The translations under genes were made by a program, and so were the position numbers. Under the pieces are notes generated by a model. The model saw only the letters and a program-made list of their open reading frames with translations, was not told the DNA's origin and made no database searches. Of a DNA stretch of 64,000 nt, positions 32,944 through 43,251 are shown in pieces (positions within the stretch are counted from its first letter, which is position 1; each line of letters begins with the position of its first letter). The stretch comes from Draconibacterium sediminis (lineage in GTDB: Bacteria > Bacteroidota > Bacteroidia > Bacteroidales > Prolixibacteraceae): assembly GCF_000949475.1 (NCBI RefSeq), contig NZ_JRHC01000002.1:62001-126000 (forward strand). The letters are read 5' to 3'.

Positions 32944-34116
32944 ATGAAAAAATATAGCTATATAGCAGCACTTATTTTTCTTGTTTTATTACAGTATTCA
33001 TGTACGCAGGGTCAACATGAAACAGTGGAAAACGAAGAAGAAAATGAAGTAGTAACAGAGGCAATCTTTACACCTGTACAGTACAAAAATGCGGGTATAG
33101 AGCTTGGTCATATAGAATATAAGAACTTGCGTAATGTTGTTAAATCTAACGGATACCTCGAAGTTCCCCCTCAGAACAAGGCAAATGTAGCACCCGTTAT
33201 GGGCGGTATTATTAAAGAAATTTACGTGTTGGAAGGCAATTATGTAAAAAAAGGCCAGTTATTAGCCAAAATGGAACACCCCGATTTTATAAAGCTACAG
33301 GAAGCCTACATTAAAGCACTGGCAGATTTTGATTATTTGGAAAAAGAATATGCACGTCAAAAAGAATTGAGTGTTGGTAATGTAAATGCCGAAAAAATAC
33401 TTCAGCAAACCGAATCCAATTACAAAGCAGCCCGGGGGCAGGTTCACTCTCTTGAAGCCCAATTAAAAATGTTCTCGTTGGATATCGAAGAAATAGCAAA
33501 TGGGCATATCATTCCATTCGTTCCATTAAACAGCCCTATCAATGGCTATGTTGGGCATATCAATGCAAGTATTGGAACTTATACTGAACCCAATCAACCC
33601 ATTTTTGATATCGTGGACAATCGTAAAGTTCATGTTGACCTGATGGTTTACGAGAAAGACATTTACAAGGTGAAACCCGGTCAAAAAGTTGATTTTGTGC
33701 TAACCAATCAGGGCAGTGAAATCATAAAGGGAAAGATATTTGGCATAAGTAAAAGTTTTGAAGACGAAACCAAAGCCCTTGTTGTTCATGCCAATATCAT
33801 GGGTAAATCGCCTGAATTGATACCCGGTATGTTTGTAAATGCCCTGATTGAAACTGGTTCCGATTCTGTTCCTGCCGTACCCGTCCAGGCTGTTATAAAT
33901 GAAGCCGGCAAAGAATATATTTTCATCAAAGCCGCAAACGTGGAACCTTCAGATGAAAATATAGTATTCAAACGGGTTGAAATAAAAACCGGGCTGGAGG
34001 ACTTAGGATATGTTGAAATACTCCCATTGGATAATCTTCCACCTGATTCTGAAATTGCCATAAAGGGAACATTTTATATTCATTCAGTATTTAAACCGGG
34101 AGTTGATGAAGAATAA
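32944..34116 (+). CDS. RND periplasmic adaptor lipoprotein (CzcB/CusB type)
   Basis: A 390-residue membrane-fusion protein. The N-terminus MKKYSYIAALIFLVLLQYSCTQGQ has a lipobox. A barrel-sandwich domain (VAPVMGGIIKEIYVLEGNYVKKGQLLAKMEHPDF) is split by a coiled-coil hairpin (about 120-185) and completed by VPLNSPINGYVGHINASIG. Beta-barrel and membrane-proximal domains follow. It joins the CzcA-type pump to its outer-membrane channel, here the C-terminal domain of the pump itself. Confidence 0.92.
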   Translation: MKKYSYIAALIFLVLLQYSCTQGQHETVENEEENEVVTEAIFTPVQYKNAGIELGHIEYKNLRNVVKSNGYLEVPPQNKANVAPVMGGIIKEIYVLEGNYVKKGQLLAKMEHPDFIKLQEAYIKALADFDYLEKEYARQKELSVGNVNAEKILQQTESNYKAARGQVHSLEAQLKMFSLDIEEIANGHIIPFVPLNSPINGYVGHINASIGTYTEPNQPIFDIVDNRKVHVDLMVYEKDIYKVKPGQKVDFVLTNQGSEIIKGKIFGISKSFEDETKALVVHANIMGKSPELIPGMFVNALIETGSDSVPAVPVQAVINEAGKEYIFIKAANVEPSDENIVFKRVEIKTGLEDLGYVEILPLDNLPPDSEIAIKGTFYIHSVFKPGVDEE

Positions 34117-34241
34117 ATTGCATTCAATAAATTAAAAAATCAATTGACTAAATGAATATATCTGAATTACATCTTGGGTATCCCAAAAACAAAGAACTGA
34201 AGGGGTAATTGTCAAAAACACCATTTATAAAAACAAAAAAT

Positions 34242-34901
34242 ATGTCAGAATACAAACATTCATACGAGAGAAAAACCATGTGGGTGGTACTTTTAACTGC
34301 CGTTACAATGGTTGTTGAGATAGTTTTTGGGTTATCCACAAAATCGATGGCACTACTTGCCGATGGTATTCACATGGGGTCACATGTGCTGGCAATTGGC
34401 TTAAGCTGGTTAGCCTATATCATTGTCAGGAAAGTATCGAAGAACGAAAAATTTACAGGTGATTCAAATAAAATCCTTTCCCTTTCAGGCTATAGCAGCG
34501 GGTTAATGTTGCTAATATTTGCCATAGTAATTATGGTTGAAGCGATTGAACGATTATACAATCCGGTGGATATTGTTTATAAGGAAGCCATTATGGTCGC
34601 CATAATCGGTTTGGTAGTAAATATTGCCAGCGCATTTCTTTTACACCATAACCATGAACATTCAGACCATAATATACGTGCAGCTTATTTACATGTAATT
34701 GCAGATGCTTTGACAAGTGTTTCAGCTATATTAGGACTTGCCGCAGCTATGATTTGGGATATACCGTTTATTGATACTATTGCTGCGTTGATCAGTTCAT
34801 TCGTCATAATCAAATGGTCAATCGGATTGTTGAAAGATTCCGGAAAAGTATTGTTGGATATTGAGCATCATCATGAAAATCATGAACCCCATCATCATTA
34901 G
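34242..34901 (+). CDS. Cation diffusion facilitator (CDF) family metal exporter
   Basis: The ATG at 34242 was chosen over an upstream TTG. The 219-residue protein has six membrane spans, the metal-site motifs LLADGIHMGSHV (TM2) and HVIADALTSV (TM5), a His-rich loop (HHNHEHSDHN) and a His-rich tail (HHHENHEPHHH). It lacks the large cytoplasmic C-terminal domain, like the short DmeF/ZitB-like members. It should export Zn, Co or Cd by proton antiport, passing ions to the RND system encoded upstream. Its 3' end overlaps the next gene. Confidence 0.88.
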   Translation: MSEYKHSYERKTMWVVLLTAVTMVVEIVFGLSTKSMALLADGIHMGSHVLAIGLSWLAYIIVRKVSKNEKFTGDSNKILSLSGYSSGLMLLIFAIVIMVEAIERLYNPVDIVYKEAIMVAIIGLVVNIASAFLLHHNHEHSDHNIRAAYLHVIADALTSVSAILGLAAAMIWDIPFIDTIAALISSFVIIKWSIGLLKDSGKVLLDIEHHHENHEPHHH

Positions 34902-35091
34902 CAGCACTATAACCTGCCCTAAGTGCGGTTTTCAAAAAGAAGAAATCATGCCTGAAGATTCGTGCTGGTTTTTTTATGAATGTAAAAACTGTAAAACTGT
35001 CTTGAAACCAAAATCAGGGGACTATTGTGTATATTGTTCTTATGGCTCGGAGAAGTGTCCGCCTAAACAGCAGAAGAAAGATTGTTGCTAA
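34873..35091 (+). CDS. Small GDCCVxC-like Cys-rich protein
   Basis: A 72-residue protein (alternative ATG at 34882) with CPKCGFQKEEIMPEDSCWFFYECKNCKTVLKPKSGDYCVYCSYGSEKCPP. This matches the GDCCVxC family except that the motif is GDYCVYC. Ten Cys in the chain, mostly in pairs, suggest metal binding. The family often accompanies metal or mercury resistance genes. It overlaps the CDF gene by 29 bp, so the two are co-translated. Confidence 0.82.
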   Translation: MKIMNPIIISSTITCPKCGFQKEEIMPEDSCWFFYECKNCKTVLKPKSGDYCVYCSYGSEKCPPKQQKKDCC

Positions 35092-35269
35092 TTCAATTTT
35101 GAATATATTTTAAGAAGTCGAGGAAATCTAAATTGAAAGGTGAAATTGAAAAGATTGAAGGGTCGATCTGTAAGTGATTAACTACGCTCTCCGTAAACGA
35201 TTGGCAAATACTTTCCCGTTACATGCAAATCATGGCCGGCTGTTTTCAGGAGTTTAATACAAGCTTTCT

Positions 35270-37987
35270 TTATGAAATACCTGCCAAAGCTGTCTCTATC
35301 TTTTCAAGAAGGAGTTCCCGCTTAATTGGCTTGGAAATAAAGTCATCACAACCCGCGTCCTTGGCTTTGTTGGAATCTTCAGGCAGGGCATAAGCGGTCT
35401 GTGCGATTACTTTTATTTCCTGTCGAAGTTTTTTTATCCTTCTGGTAGCTTCCAGGCCATCAATCCCCGGTAGTTTTATATCCATCAGGAGTAGTTTGAT
35501 TTCGGGATTTAATTCCACCAGTTTTATTGCATCTTCACCATTTTCTGCTTCCAGAAGTTTATATTTTGTTGCACTTAATGAGGCTTTTAAAAAGTGCATG
35601 TTAACAGGTTCGTCTTCAATCAAAAGTATAGTGTGTCCCGATGAAACTTCAGGCTTTGCATACTTTTGAGGTTGAACGGAAATGGAATAACATTCTACCA
35701 TGGGAATAGTAAAATAAAATTTCGAACCAATACCTTCTTCTGATTCAAGCCAAATTCTGCCCCCAAGCATCTCAACATATGATTTTGAGATAGCAAGCCC
35801 CAACCCAGAGCCTTCAAATACTCTTGTGTCTTCAATGTCAGCTTGTTCAAACCGATTGAAAACAGCCGTTTGCCTATGAAGGGGAATACCAATTCCGGTA
35901 TCTTTAATACAGAATTGTATATATCCGTTTTGAACCAAAAAGTTAACCTTTATTTCTCCCTTATCGGTATATTTAATCGCATTTTTGATCAGATTAGTGA
36001 GAATGGATTCCAGTTTATTCCTGTCGGTTTGAGTGAAAAGGTTTGTTTCTGCACTCTCGTTTTCCAGAATAAGAATTATTCCTTTATTATTAGCCTGGAG
36101 TTTGAAAAAGTCAATTATATTTTCTAAAACAGCGGGGATATTAATCGCGGTGGCCTGGACATTAACTGCTCCGGACTCAATTTTAGAGATTTCGATGATG
36201 TCGTTTACTGTATTCAACATTCGTTCGCCACTTTGGTGGATGATACGGATAAACTCATCTTTCGATTCATCACTTAAGTCAGGCTCCGAAAGTAAGCTGG
36301 TGAAGCCTAAAATACCATTCATTGGCGTCCTGATTTCGTGGCTCATATTGGCCAAAAAAGCCGATTTTAGCCGGTCACTTTCTTCCGCCTTATCTTTTGC
36401 ATCAACCAAATCGTTATAAATTTTTTTCTTGTCAGTAATATCATTGATTAAAACCAGACGGGCATCATTTCCATTGAACGTGATTTGGTGAGAATAAATC
36501 TCTACATCGATGATGGTACCATCTTTTTTGCAATGTTTCCACTCACCGGAGCTGCTATACTTCTTGTCTAGTTGTTTTATAAATTTTAATATATTTTGAA
36601 TGTCTTCAGGAGGGCGTATGTCTTTTATGTTCATACTAAGGAATTCCTCGTGAGAATAGCCATAATTCGCAACAGCTGTCTTATTAACTTCAAGAAAATC
36701 CAGTGTTTCCTTGTCGTAAATCCACATAGGCTGAGGATTACGTTCAAACAAATACTTGTATTTTTCTTCACTAAGCTTAAGTTCTCTCTCCGATTGTTTG
36801 AGTTTTGTTATGTCTGTTATACTACCAATATATCCAACAATATTGTTGTTTAAATCGAATTCAGCTGTTGCATGCCCCATTACCCAAACCATACTTCCAT
36901 CCGGATGAAGAAAGCGATAGTTGGCAACAGAATCTTTTTTCTCCTGAACATCAGATTTCCATTTTCCAGTCAGGTACTCCCGGTCATCAGGATGAACCGC
37001 TTCCTGCCATCCATAACCAAGCGCTTCTTCCTGATTTATCCCGGATATGATGCACCATTCCGGATTAACATAGGTTGTATATCCATCGGGGCGGGAACGA
37101 AAAATGCCAACCGGCGCAGATTTGGCCAGCGATTGAAAGCGTTGTTCAGAAGCATAGAGCTGCGTGGTTCTTTTCTTTATTTTACGCTGTAAAAGGAGAT
37201 TAAACAAAAGGCTGATACCAATTAAAACTGCAATAATTCCGATTACAAATAAATATGCATCAGCCGTATGTCTCAATAATTTTATGTCTTGTTTTGAACG
37301 TGGAAGCAATTGATAGTAATCACTTAACGGTTCATCATAATCATGTTGAGACAAAATCCCGGAAATTTGAATCTTCTCTCCAAGTGAAAATTGAGCAAGT
37401 AGTTCCGGATTTTTACTATTTTTTGAATTATAAATCATGAGAGTACTGTCGCTTCCTTCCATTCCTGAAATGATAACATAAGTACCTCCGGCATTATAAC
37501 TTTTATTAATAACCATTCCCTTTACAGAGACAAGTTGTCCTTCCAATTCTTCTTTACTGTGTTTTTTCAATTCAACAGGCGTAGGAAGAATACGCCTTAG
37601 TGTATCCGCCAAAACAATAACGGGATTGAGGATTTGTGTTGTTCCCCGGTATTGCCCGATTACCCCACTTATAACCAAACTGTCGCCTGCTTGGATGATA
37701 GGGCCCCTGTAATTGCGATCATAAACAAAAATACCTCCTGTTTGATCCTGAAGCGCAAATTGCAGGCGCCCGGGCCACAAAACATTTGAAGAGATGGTAG
37801 CGCGTCCGGCAATAGTAACAGTGTCACCCAACAGGTCCGGGACAAAGTTTGAATCACGATCTGCCCTGGCTTCGTAAATCGATAGATCAATAGGATGGTT
37901 TAAATGCCGATCCGTTCTATTTGAAGATCGCGAATGAGTGGAAGCCAATAAAAATATTAAGCTTGAGAAAAATAAAAACTTCATCAT
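35270..37987 (-). CDS. Hybrid sensor histidine kinase with OB-fold-like periplasmic sensor and two PAS domains
   Basis: A 905-residue protein: signal peptide (about 1-20) and a periplasmic region (35-235) with OB-fold-like strands (DTVTIAGRATISSNVLWPGRLQFALQDQTGGIFVYD). Then come one membrane span (245-265), two PAS domains (about 280-525), HisKA with MSHEIRTP (His at about 549), HATPase (DTGIGIP, GSGLGLAI) and a C-terminal receiver with phospho-Asp at about 836 (LLMDIKLPGIDG). No DNA-binding output domain is attached, so it must signal to a separate regulator. It is convergent with the metal genes and does not clearly belong to them. Confidence 0.9.
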   Translation of the reverse strand: MMKFLFFSSLIFLLASTHSRSSNRTDRHLNHPIDLSIYEARADRDSNFVPDLLGDTVTIAGRATISSNVLWPGRLQFALQDQTGGIFVYDRNYRGPIIQAGDSLVISGVIGQYRGTTQILNPVIVLADTLRRILPTPVELKKHSKEELEGQLVSVKGMVINKSYNAGGTYVIISGMEGSDSTLMIYNSKNSKNPELLAQFSLGEKIQISGILSQHDYDEPLSDYYQLLPRSKQDIKLLRHTADAYLFVIGIIAVLIGISLLFNLLLQRKIKKRTTQLYASEQRFQSLAKSAPVGIFRSRPDGYTTYVNPEWCIISGINQEEALGYGWQEAVHPDDREYLTGKWKSDVQEKKDSVANYRFLHPDGSMVWVMGHATAEFDLNNNIVGYIGSITDITKLKQSERELKLSEEKYKYLFERNPQPMWIYDKETLDFLEVNKTAVANYGYSHEEFLSMNIKDIRPPEDIQNILKFIKQLDKKYSSSGEWKHCKKDGTIIDVEIYSHQITFNGNDARLVLINDITDKKKIYNDLVDAKDKAEESDRLKSAFLANMSHEIRTPMNGILGFTSLLSEPDLSDESKDEFIRIIHQSGERMLNTVNDIIEISKIESGAVNVQATAINIPAVLENIIDFFKLQANNKGIILILENESAETNLFTQTDRNKLESILTNLIKNAIKYTDKGEIKVNFLVQNGYIQFCIKDTGIGIPLHRQTAVFNRFEQADIEDTRVFEGSGLGLAISKSYVEMLGGRIWLESEEGIGSKFYFTIPMVECYSISVQPQKYAKPEVSSGHTILLIEDEPVNMHFLKASLSATKYKLLEAENGEDAIKLVELNPEIKLLLMDIKLPGIDGLEATRRIKKLRQEIKVIAQTAYALPEDSNKAKDAGCDDFISKPIKRELLLEKIETALAGIS

Positions 37988-38495
37988 TATATTTTAACTT
38001 CTGTATTCTTCTTTAGGGAAAGAATTAAGTGATAAAGATAAATAAAAATGGATGTTGATCAACTTAATTTGTAGTTGGAGAGAGTTAGCTATGTAATGAT
38101 TGCAACGAAGTATAACACACAAGAATTTAAGCCACAATCCTGAGTTTTCCCGGATTATTATTTTAGGTCCGTTATCATAACCAGATAAATTCCAGTAATA
38201 TTGGACAAATCCCTGTTCTTACAAGTATTTGCCCAATGAATTCGCTTTTAATTTTCGAATAAAATTTTTAGGGATTCAGAATTATAAATTCCAACTTTAA
38301 GGGATTACGCATCCTTAATCCCCGGAATACTTTTTGTGTAATAATTAATCATTTATATTATTAAAAATCTGTCAACCTATTTTAGGACGATTCACAATTT
38401 AGAATATCCTATTGAAGAGGCCTTCATCAATAAAATTTATGATGTAACGGGATTTAATACTCATAAAAATATGAATTTCAATTGCGCACAATTTT
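37988..38495. other. Intergenic region, no gene seen
   Basis: About 500 bp of AT-rich DNA between the hybrid kinase and the beta-barrel gene. It presumably holds the kinase promoter and the 3' end of the envelope operon. I saw no ORF, hairpin terminator or repeat that I would defend. Confidence 0.4.
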
Positions 38496-39683
38496 TTAAT
38501 CGAAAATCAAATAATTCAGTCCGAATAAAAACTCACTGTTACGGTATGACCTTCGGGTTACTTTGTAATCCAGTTCCGTATTTGATCGCCTGTTGTCCAT
38601 CGAAAAATTAGCATATAATTCCAGGTATCTGGTCCATTTGTACTTTGCTTTTAATTTAAAATCTACATATTGATATTTAAGCGGGACAGCAGTATCGTCA
38701 TAAGTAAATGCCAGTCTCTTTTGATATTGGACCATCCGATAATCCGAATTGAAATATACATACCACTTTTTACTGGAATACCTTAAACTGAGTTCAGGCC
38801 TGTACCCTTTGTAACTGTAATATCCCTGATAAAGGTCAGTTCTTTTGAACAGGCTGAAACCGGGGGCAACCATGAATCCTTTAGCTGGCTTGGATTCAAA
38901 CTCAATATCGATGGTTGAATACCGGTATTTTCGAAGTTGAGATGCCAGATTATTCATTACCTCAGGCTGATTTTGTGGTTTTAAGGTGATTCCAAGGCTG
39001 TCGGAAGCCGGGTAATTCAGATAATTCCGTTGCCTCAGATCAAAATCAAAATGAATGCTATTCTTTTTGTTCAGTTTATACTCATTTTTAAAATCAAAAT
39101 CAAAATTTACATGTGTAAGGGGCATTTGGGTCGTATCGGCAAAATAGTTATTGTAATTAACCGAGAATTGTGGATTGGATTCCAATTTTGAAAAGTCCAT
39201 TATTATACCCAGCATTCCTTCATGACTTTTGTATTTAAATGATCTTAACAGTTCATCTCCGGAAATAGACGTTCCCAGTTTATCTTTATAGCCAAATGAA
39301 TACTCGGATTCAAGTGTTATTTCTTTTCCCAAATTTTTATCAAAAGCCACATACCCATCCCATTGTAGCTGGTTAGCCTGGGAATAATCCAGATAACGGC
39401 GGGTCCACAATTCACTACCTGTTTCAAAACTATATTTATTTTTTTTCCTGATACGGTAACGTGCATCGTATCCTATTTCACCAAAAAAACTATTTACAAT
39501 AAAGTCATCTTTGTTAAGATACACGTTATCCGAAGCATTAAAAAGTACTTCCGGGGCTTTGAAAATATTATTTTCCCTCCCTCCGTATGAATAAAATTCC
39601 AGATCGAAACTGTTTTGACTTTTTGTTTCGAGGGAGAAAAATATGCTTAATAATAAAGCTAGATATAGGGTTCTACTATTCAT
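38496..39683 (-). CDS. Outer-membrane beta-barrel protein, unknown function
   Basis: A 395-residue protein with a signal peptide (MNSRTLYLALLLSIFFSLETKSQ) and alternating strands throughout (FDFDLRQRNYLNYP, LSLRYSSKKWYVYFNSDYRMVQYQKR), ending RNSEFLFGLNYLIFD with a terminal aromatic pattern. No family was recognised. It is the last gene on the minus strand of the envelope cluster, 284 bp beyond the T9SS-like gene, so it may have its own promoter. It may anchor or export the product of that cluster. Confidence 0.7.
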   Translation of the reverse strand: MNSRTLYLALLLSIFFSLETKSQNSFDLEFYSYGGRENNIFKAPEVLFNASDNVYLNKDDFIVNSFFGEIGYDARYRIRKKNKYSFETGSELWTRRYLDYSQANQLQWDGYVAFDKNLGKEITLESEYSFGYKDKLGTSISGDELLRSFKYKSHEGMLGIIMDFSKLESNPQFSVNYNNYFADTTQMPLTHVNFDFDFKNEYKLNKKNSIHFDFDLRQRNYLNYPASDSLGITLKPQNQPEVMNNLASQLRKYRYSTIDIEFESKPAKGFMVAPGFSLFKRTDLYQGYYSYKGYRPELSLRYSSKKWYVYFNSDYRMVQYQKRLAFTYDDTAVPLKYQYVDFKLKAKYKWTRYLELYANFSMDNRRSNTELDYKVTRRSYRNSEFLFGLNYLIFD

Positions 39684-39967
39684 TGTAAGATTTATTTATT
39701 GTTTATAGAAATTTATCTGTTAATCCAACGTCTGGCCATCAATGCACAATCAGCTGACTATCAATGTTTTTATGTTTTTTTTGCAAATTAATTTATCCGA
39801 CATTATATTGAACAATAACATTTCATGTATCCTGTTTGGTGCACCTTCAAAAAAAGAGGACATTATTCCCGCTAAAGGGATAAACAGGGAACCGGTTATA
39901 TTAACATTCAAATAATGAATCAACTTTTTGCCCCTTGTTTTTAAATCGGTTGAGTTTAGGGAGATCC

Positions 39968-40603
39968 TTACAAACTGATTTTATGGGTATAAATGACACC
40001 ATCGTTACCCCTCAAGACAAAAATGTAAATCCCTGGCCTGTACGATGGAATATTAATTTTTTCGTATTTCTGAATAATTTCTTTCGTAACAATTGGACGT
40101 CCCAATAAATCGTACACGATAGCAATTCCAGAAGGAGAGTTCCTTATACCGAGATTTTGTTCGGAATGATTGAAAAATAGCACTAACTCATTTTTCATCT
40201 CCTCTGAGATACCGCTTACAATACATGGATCCAATCCTGTATTTCCACCTACACAGGTCTGGCAACTGTCCAGGTAGGCGCTACCGCCAAATATCCCATT
40301 ACAATCAACCACACATTGTGCTGTAGGTGATTCGGTAATTTCAAAATTCGCGAATACTTTTTGTACAAAGCTTTCATGTTCTAAAATGATGGTGTACGTT
40401 CCTCCCGGAATATTTTCAATGAAGAACTCGCCGTTTATATCGGTAGTATCAATGAAATTTGTGTTTTCAAGCCAGACGATTGCACCACTAACAGGTGTAT
40501 TATCTGTTTCGTTCAAAACCGAACCGCAAAGAACTCCCGCCTGAGTATTTAGGTGGCAAACGATGATGATCAAGAGCAGAGTTGTTAACTTTTTCATTTT
40601 CAA
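39968..40603 (-). CDS. Exported surface protein with carboxypeptidase-regulatory-like and T9SS-type C-terminal domains
   Basis: A 211-residue protein: signal peptide (1-22), a CarboxypepD_reg-like beta-sandwich (about 23-95; GSVLNETDNTPVSGAIVWLENTNF) and a Cys-containing spacer (VDCNGIFGG, DSCQTCVGGNTG) common in Bacteroidota surface proteins. The C-terminal about 70 residues (GIAIVYDLLGRPIVTKE...YRPGIYIFVLRG) resemble a type IX secretion sorting domain. It is 22 bp downstream of the TPR gene, in the same operon. It is probably secreted and attached to the cell surface. Confidence 0.72.
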   Translation of the reverse strand: MKMKKLTTLLLIIIVCHLNTQAGVLCGSVLNETDNTPVSGAIVWLENTNFIDTTDINGEFFIENIPGGTYTIILEHESFVQKVFANFEITESPTAQCVVDCNGIFGGSAYLDSCQTCVGGNTGLDPCIVSGISEEMKNELVLFFNHSEQNLGIRNSPSGIAIVYDLLGRPIVTKEIIQKYEKINIPSYRPGIYIFVLRGNDGVIYTHKISL

Positions 40604-40625
40604 ATATTTTTTAATTTGCGTCCTT

Positions 40626-43250
40626 TCAATTGTCCATTTTCTGGAGCAACTCCTTTGCCGGTATATAACCGGAATTTAAATCTAATGTCTTAATAAGGTA
40701 CTCCTTCGTTTTAACTATGTCATTCATGCCCTGAGCGGCCAGGGCAAGATTGTATTTTGTTTTCCAGGAGTTCGGAGCAAGCTTGTCCAAATCCGATAAA
40801 ATTTCTGTTGCTTCTGCAAATTTATTCTGTTTCAAATAGGTTACTCCCAGGTTATTTAATGCACTCTTGTTCTTTCTATTTATTTTCAACAACCTTTGGT
40901 AATATAAAACGGCTCTTTCATAGTCACCTGTATCGGAATAGAGTTTGGCTAATCCGAAATAAGCTTCTTCGTATTTTTCATCATACTCAATGGCTTTATT
41001 ATAGGCCGCGATTGATTTATCATATTCCCTCTGTTTTTTATAAGCGATGGCCAGATTTAAGTGTGCCCTGGCATAATCCGGTTTAACCCGGATGGCATTT
41101 TCATAACACGAGGCAGCCTTTGGGTAATTGCCTTCTTCTCCGTAGGCAATTCCCATATTGTAATAGGCACGGTAGTGTTTTGAATTTAATTGTGTTAATT
41201 TTTGCAGGATCTCTATCGTCTTTTTATAATTTTCATCTTTCATGTACAATAAGGAAAGATTATATAAGGATTTTTCATTACCGGCATCGATGGAAAGTAA
41301 ATCTTTGTATTTTTCTTCAGCCAACGTTATTTGGTTGGTTTTACCGTAAGCCACAGCCAGGTTATACATAACGTCGACATTATCCGGCTCAAATTCCAGA
41401 GCCCTTAAATAAAGTTCTACAGATTTTTCAGGTTGGTTTTTTGATGCATATAATACGCCTAACTGGTTAAGCGCAGCAGTATTTTCCGGTTGAAGTTCAA
41501 TCAATTGTTTTATTAATTCGATAGCGCTGTCAGGTTTATTTAGCTCAGCATATACTTTTGCCAGATTAAACATGGCTTCGGTATAATCCTTTTTTAATCG
41601 TAGTGCTTTTTGCAGTGTTTCTTCTGCTTTTAAATACTTTTTACTTCTATAATACAAGACTCCCATATTAAAATAGGCTTCTGTAAATCCGGGATTAAAA
41701 TTTGTGGCTTTACTATAATATTCAGTGGCTTCATCAACTTTGTTTAAGTCAGTATAAATTTTACCAAGATTATAGTAAGCTTCAGCATATTCGGGGTTTA
41801 AACGGATGGCATTTTGATAACAAACCTCTGCTTTAGTCAGGCTATCCATCCGTGCTTTTACCACACCGAGATTTAGCCAGCCAGGTCCATAATCGGGATA
41901 CACCCGAACCAACTTTTCAAAAACTTTCCCTGATTCTTCAAAATTATTTACCCGCATAAAGGCAAGAGCCAGGTTGTACCGGGCTTCCAAATGCTTTTCA
42001 TCTTTCAGTATAACTTGCTGGAATTTTTGTATTGCCTGTGAATATTTAGCTTCTTTAAAATCTACCAATCCCAGGTTATAGAGAATTTGTTCATTCCCGG
42101 AATCATTTAATAAGGCTTGTTTTAAATCCGCCCGGGCAAGTTCGAAATTTTCAGTTCGCAGATAAAATGTTCCCCTATTATAGCGTATTTTTGCAGAATT
42201 TGGTATCTGACTAAGTCCCTTCCCATAAATTTCAAGTGCCTCTTTTTCCATTCCCTTTTCCATATAATCCAAAGCCAGATTAACGTAAACTTCTTCGTAA
42301 AGAAGATTCTGCCCAAGTAACTCATTATACAACTCCCGGGCTTCAGTGTGACGGTTGGTTTTGCTGCAGATAAGAGCGAGGTTAAACTTTGCCTTTACAT
42401 TTTCAGGTTGCAAACGGAGTACGGTTTTATAGTTTTCCTCTGATTCTTTGTAATTTTCTGTCACCTGATTGAGATAAGCCATATTATACCAGGATTCAGT
42501 GTGAGCTGGATTCAATTCGATGGCCCTTTTATAGGATTTTATGGCGTTTTTGTACTCTTGTTCTTTTTGGTAAAGTAACCCGAGGTTATAATGAGTCTTG
42601 TATGAATTTTCAGATTTGTCGAGTTCGCTGGCTTTTTTCAGTAAGTTAATGGCATCATTATTTTTTCCTTCTTTCAACCGGATTGTCCCAAGGTTATAAT
42701 ATGCATCGGCATAGTTTGGTTGCAGGTCAATCGCCTTTTGGTACAGAACTTTTGCTGAATCGGAATTACCCTGTAATGAATATGCATATGCCATATAAAA
42801 ATATGCACGAGCCATATCAGGGGCAAGCTCAATGCTGTTCTTAAGCTGCTCAATCCCAACGGCATTATTGCCCTCTTTTATTGACGCGATCCCTAACGCA
42901 AGTAAATACTTTGGATTGTCCGGATCGCTTTTTACTGCATCGGTATATAAACTAACCGCTTTTTTATAATCCATTTGTAGCTCTGCTTCACGCGCAGCAA
43001 TGAAGGAGCTATTTGTCCCCTGGTTTTCGTCAGGATTTTCTTCTCCCCCAAAACGCTCATCAATTGGCAAGCCTTCTTCCGAAGGTATACTGTTGACTGA
43101 GTTGTGTGAAGTAACAACTACCCGGACATTATTTTCATCGAGTATCCATTTTTCAAAAAAACCAAATTTGCTGAAAAAGTTGGTCAACAGCAGCACCATC
43201 AACACCATAAAAGGGAAAATATATATTTTAAAGATTCCTAGTTTTTTCAT
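40626..43250 (-). CDS. Large membrane-anchored TPR protein
   Basis: The ATG at 43250 has a strong ribosome site (GGAGG, 7 bp before) inside the end of the ATP-grasp gene, so the earlier in-frame codons are not needed. The 874-residue protein has one N-terminal membrane anchor (about 5-25), a linker, and roughly twenty TPR units from about residue 80 to the end (repeated A-x-x-x-Y-x-x-A-I-x-L-x-P motifs such as NPEYAEAYYNLGKIY). It is probably an assembly scaffold in the periplasm. It starts one base after the ATP-grasp stop. Confidence 0.9.
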   Translation of the reverse strand: MKKLGIFKIYIFPFMVLMVLLLTNFFSKFGFFEKWILDENNVRVVVTSHNSVNSIPSEEGLPIDERFGGEENPDENQGTNSSFIAAREAELQMDYKKAVSLYTDAVKSDPDNPKYLLALGIASIKEGNNAVGIEQLKNSIELAPDMARAYFYMAYAYSLQGNSDSAKVLYQKAIDLQPNYADAYYNLGTIRLKEGKNNDAINLLKKASELDKSENSYKTHYNLGLLYQKEQEYKNAIKSYKRAIELNPAHTESWYNMAYLNQVTENYKESEENYKTVLRLQPENVKAKFNLALICSKTNRHTEARELYNELLGQNLLYEEVYVNLALDYMEKGMEKEALEIYGKGLSQIPNSAKIRYNRGTFYLRTENFELARADLKQALLNDSGNEQILYNLGLVDFKEAKYSQAIQKFQQVILKDEKHLEARYNLALAFMRVNNFEESGKVFEKLVRVYPDYGPGWLNLGVVKARMDSLTKAEVCYQNAIRLNPEYAEAYYNLGKIYTDLNKVDEATEYYSKATNFNPGFTEAYFNMGVLYYRSKKYLKAEETLQKALRLKKDYTEAMFNLAKVYAELNKPDSAIELIKQLIELQPENTAALNQLGVLYASKNQPEKSVELYLRALEFEPDNVDVMYNLAVAYGKTNQITLAEEKYKDLLSIDAGNEKSLYNLSLLYMKDENYKKTIEILQKLTQLNSKHYRAYYNMGIAYGEEGNYPKAASCYENAIRVKPDYARAHLNLAIAYKKQREYDKSIAAYNKAIEYDEKYEEAYFGLAKLYSDTGDYERAVLYYQRLLKINRKNKSALNNLGVTYLKQNKFAEATEILSDLDKLAPNSWKTKYNLALAAQGMNDIVKTKEYLIKTLDLNSGYIPAKELLQKMDN

Positions 43251-43251
43251 T

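Noticed and set aside
34152-34208. 18-codon frame before the CDF gene
   Set aside because: Possible leader peptide, but no attenuator structure or repeated codons support it.
35092-35269. Possible transposase remnant between the metal genes and the hybrid kinase
   Set aside because: Only a few residues resemble a coding sequence; too weak to name.
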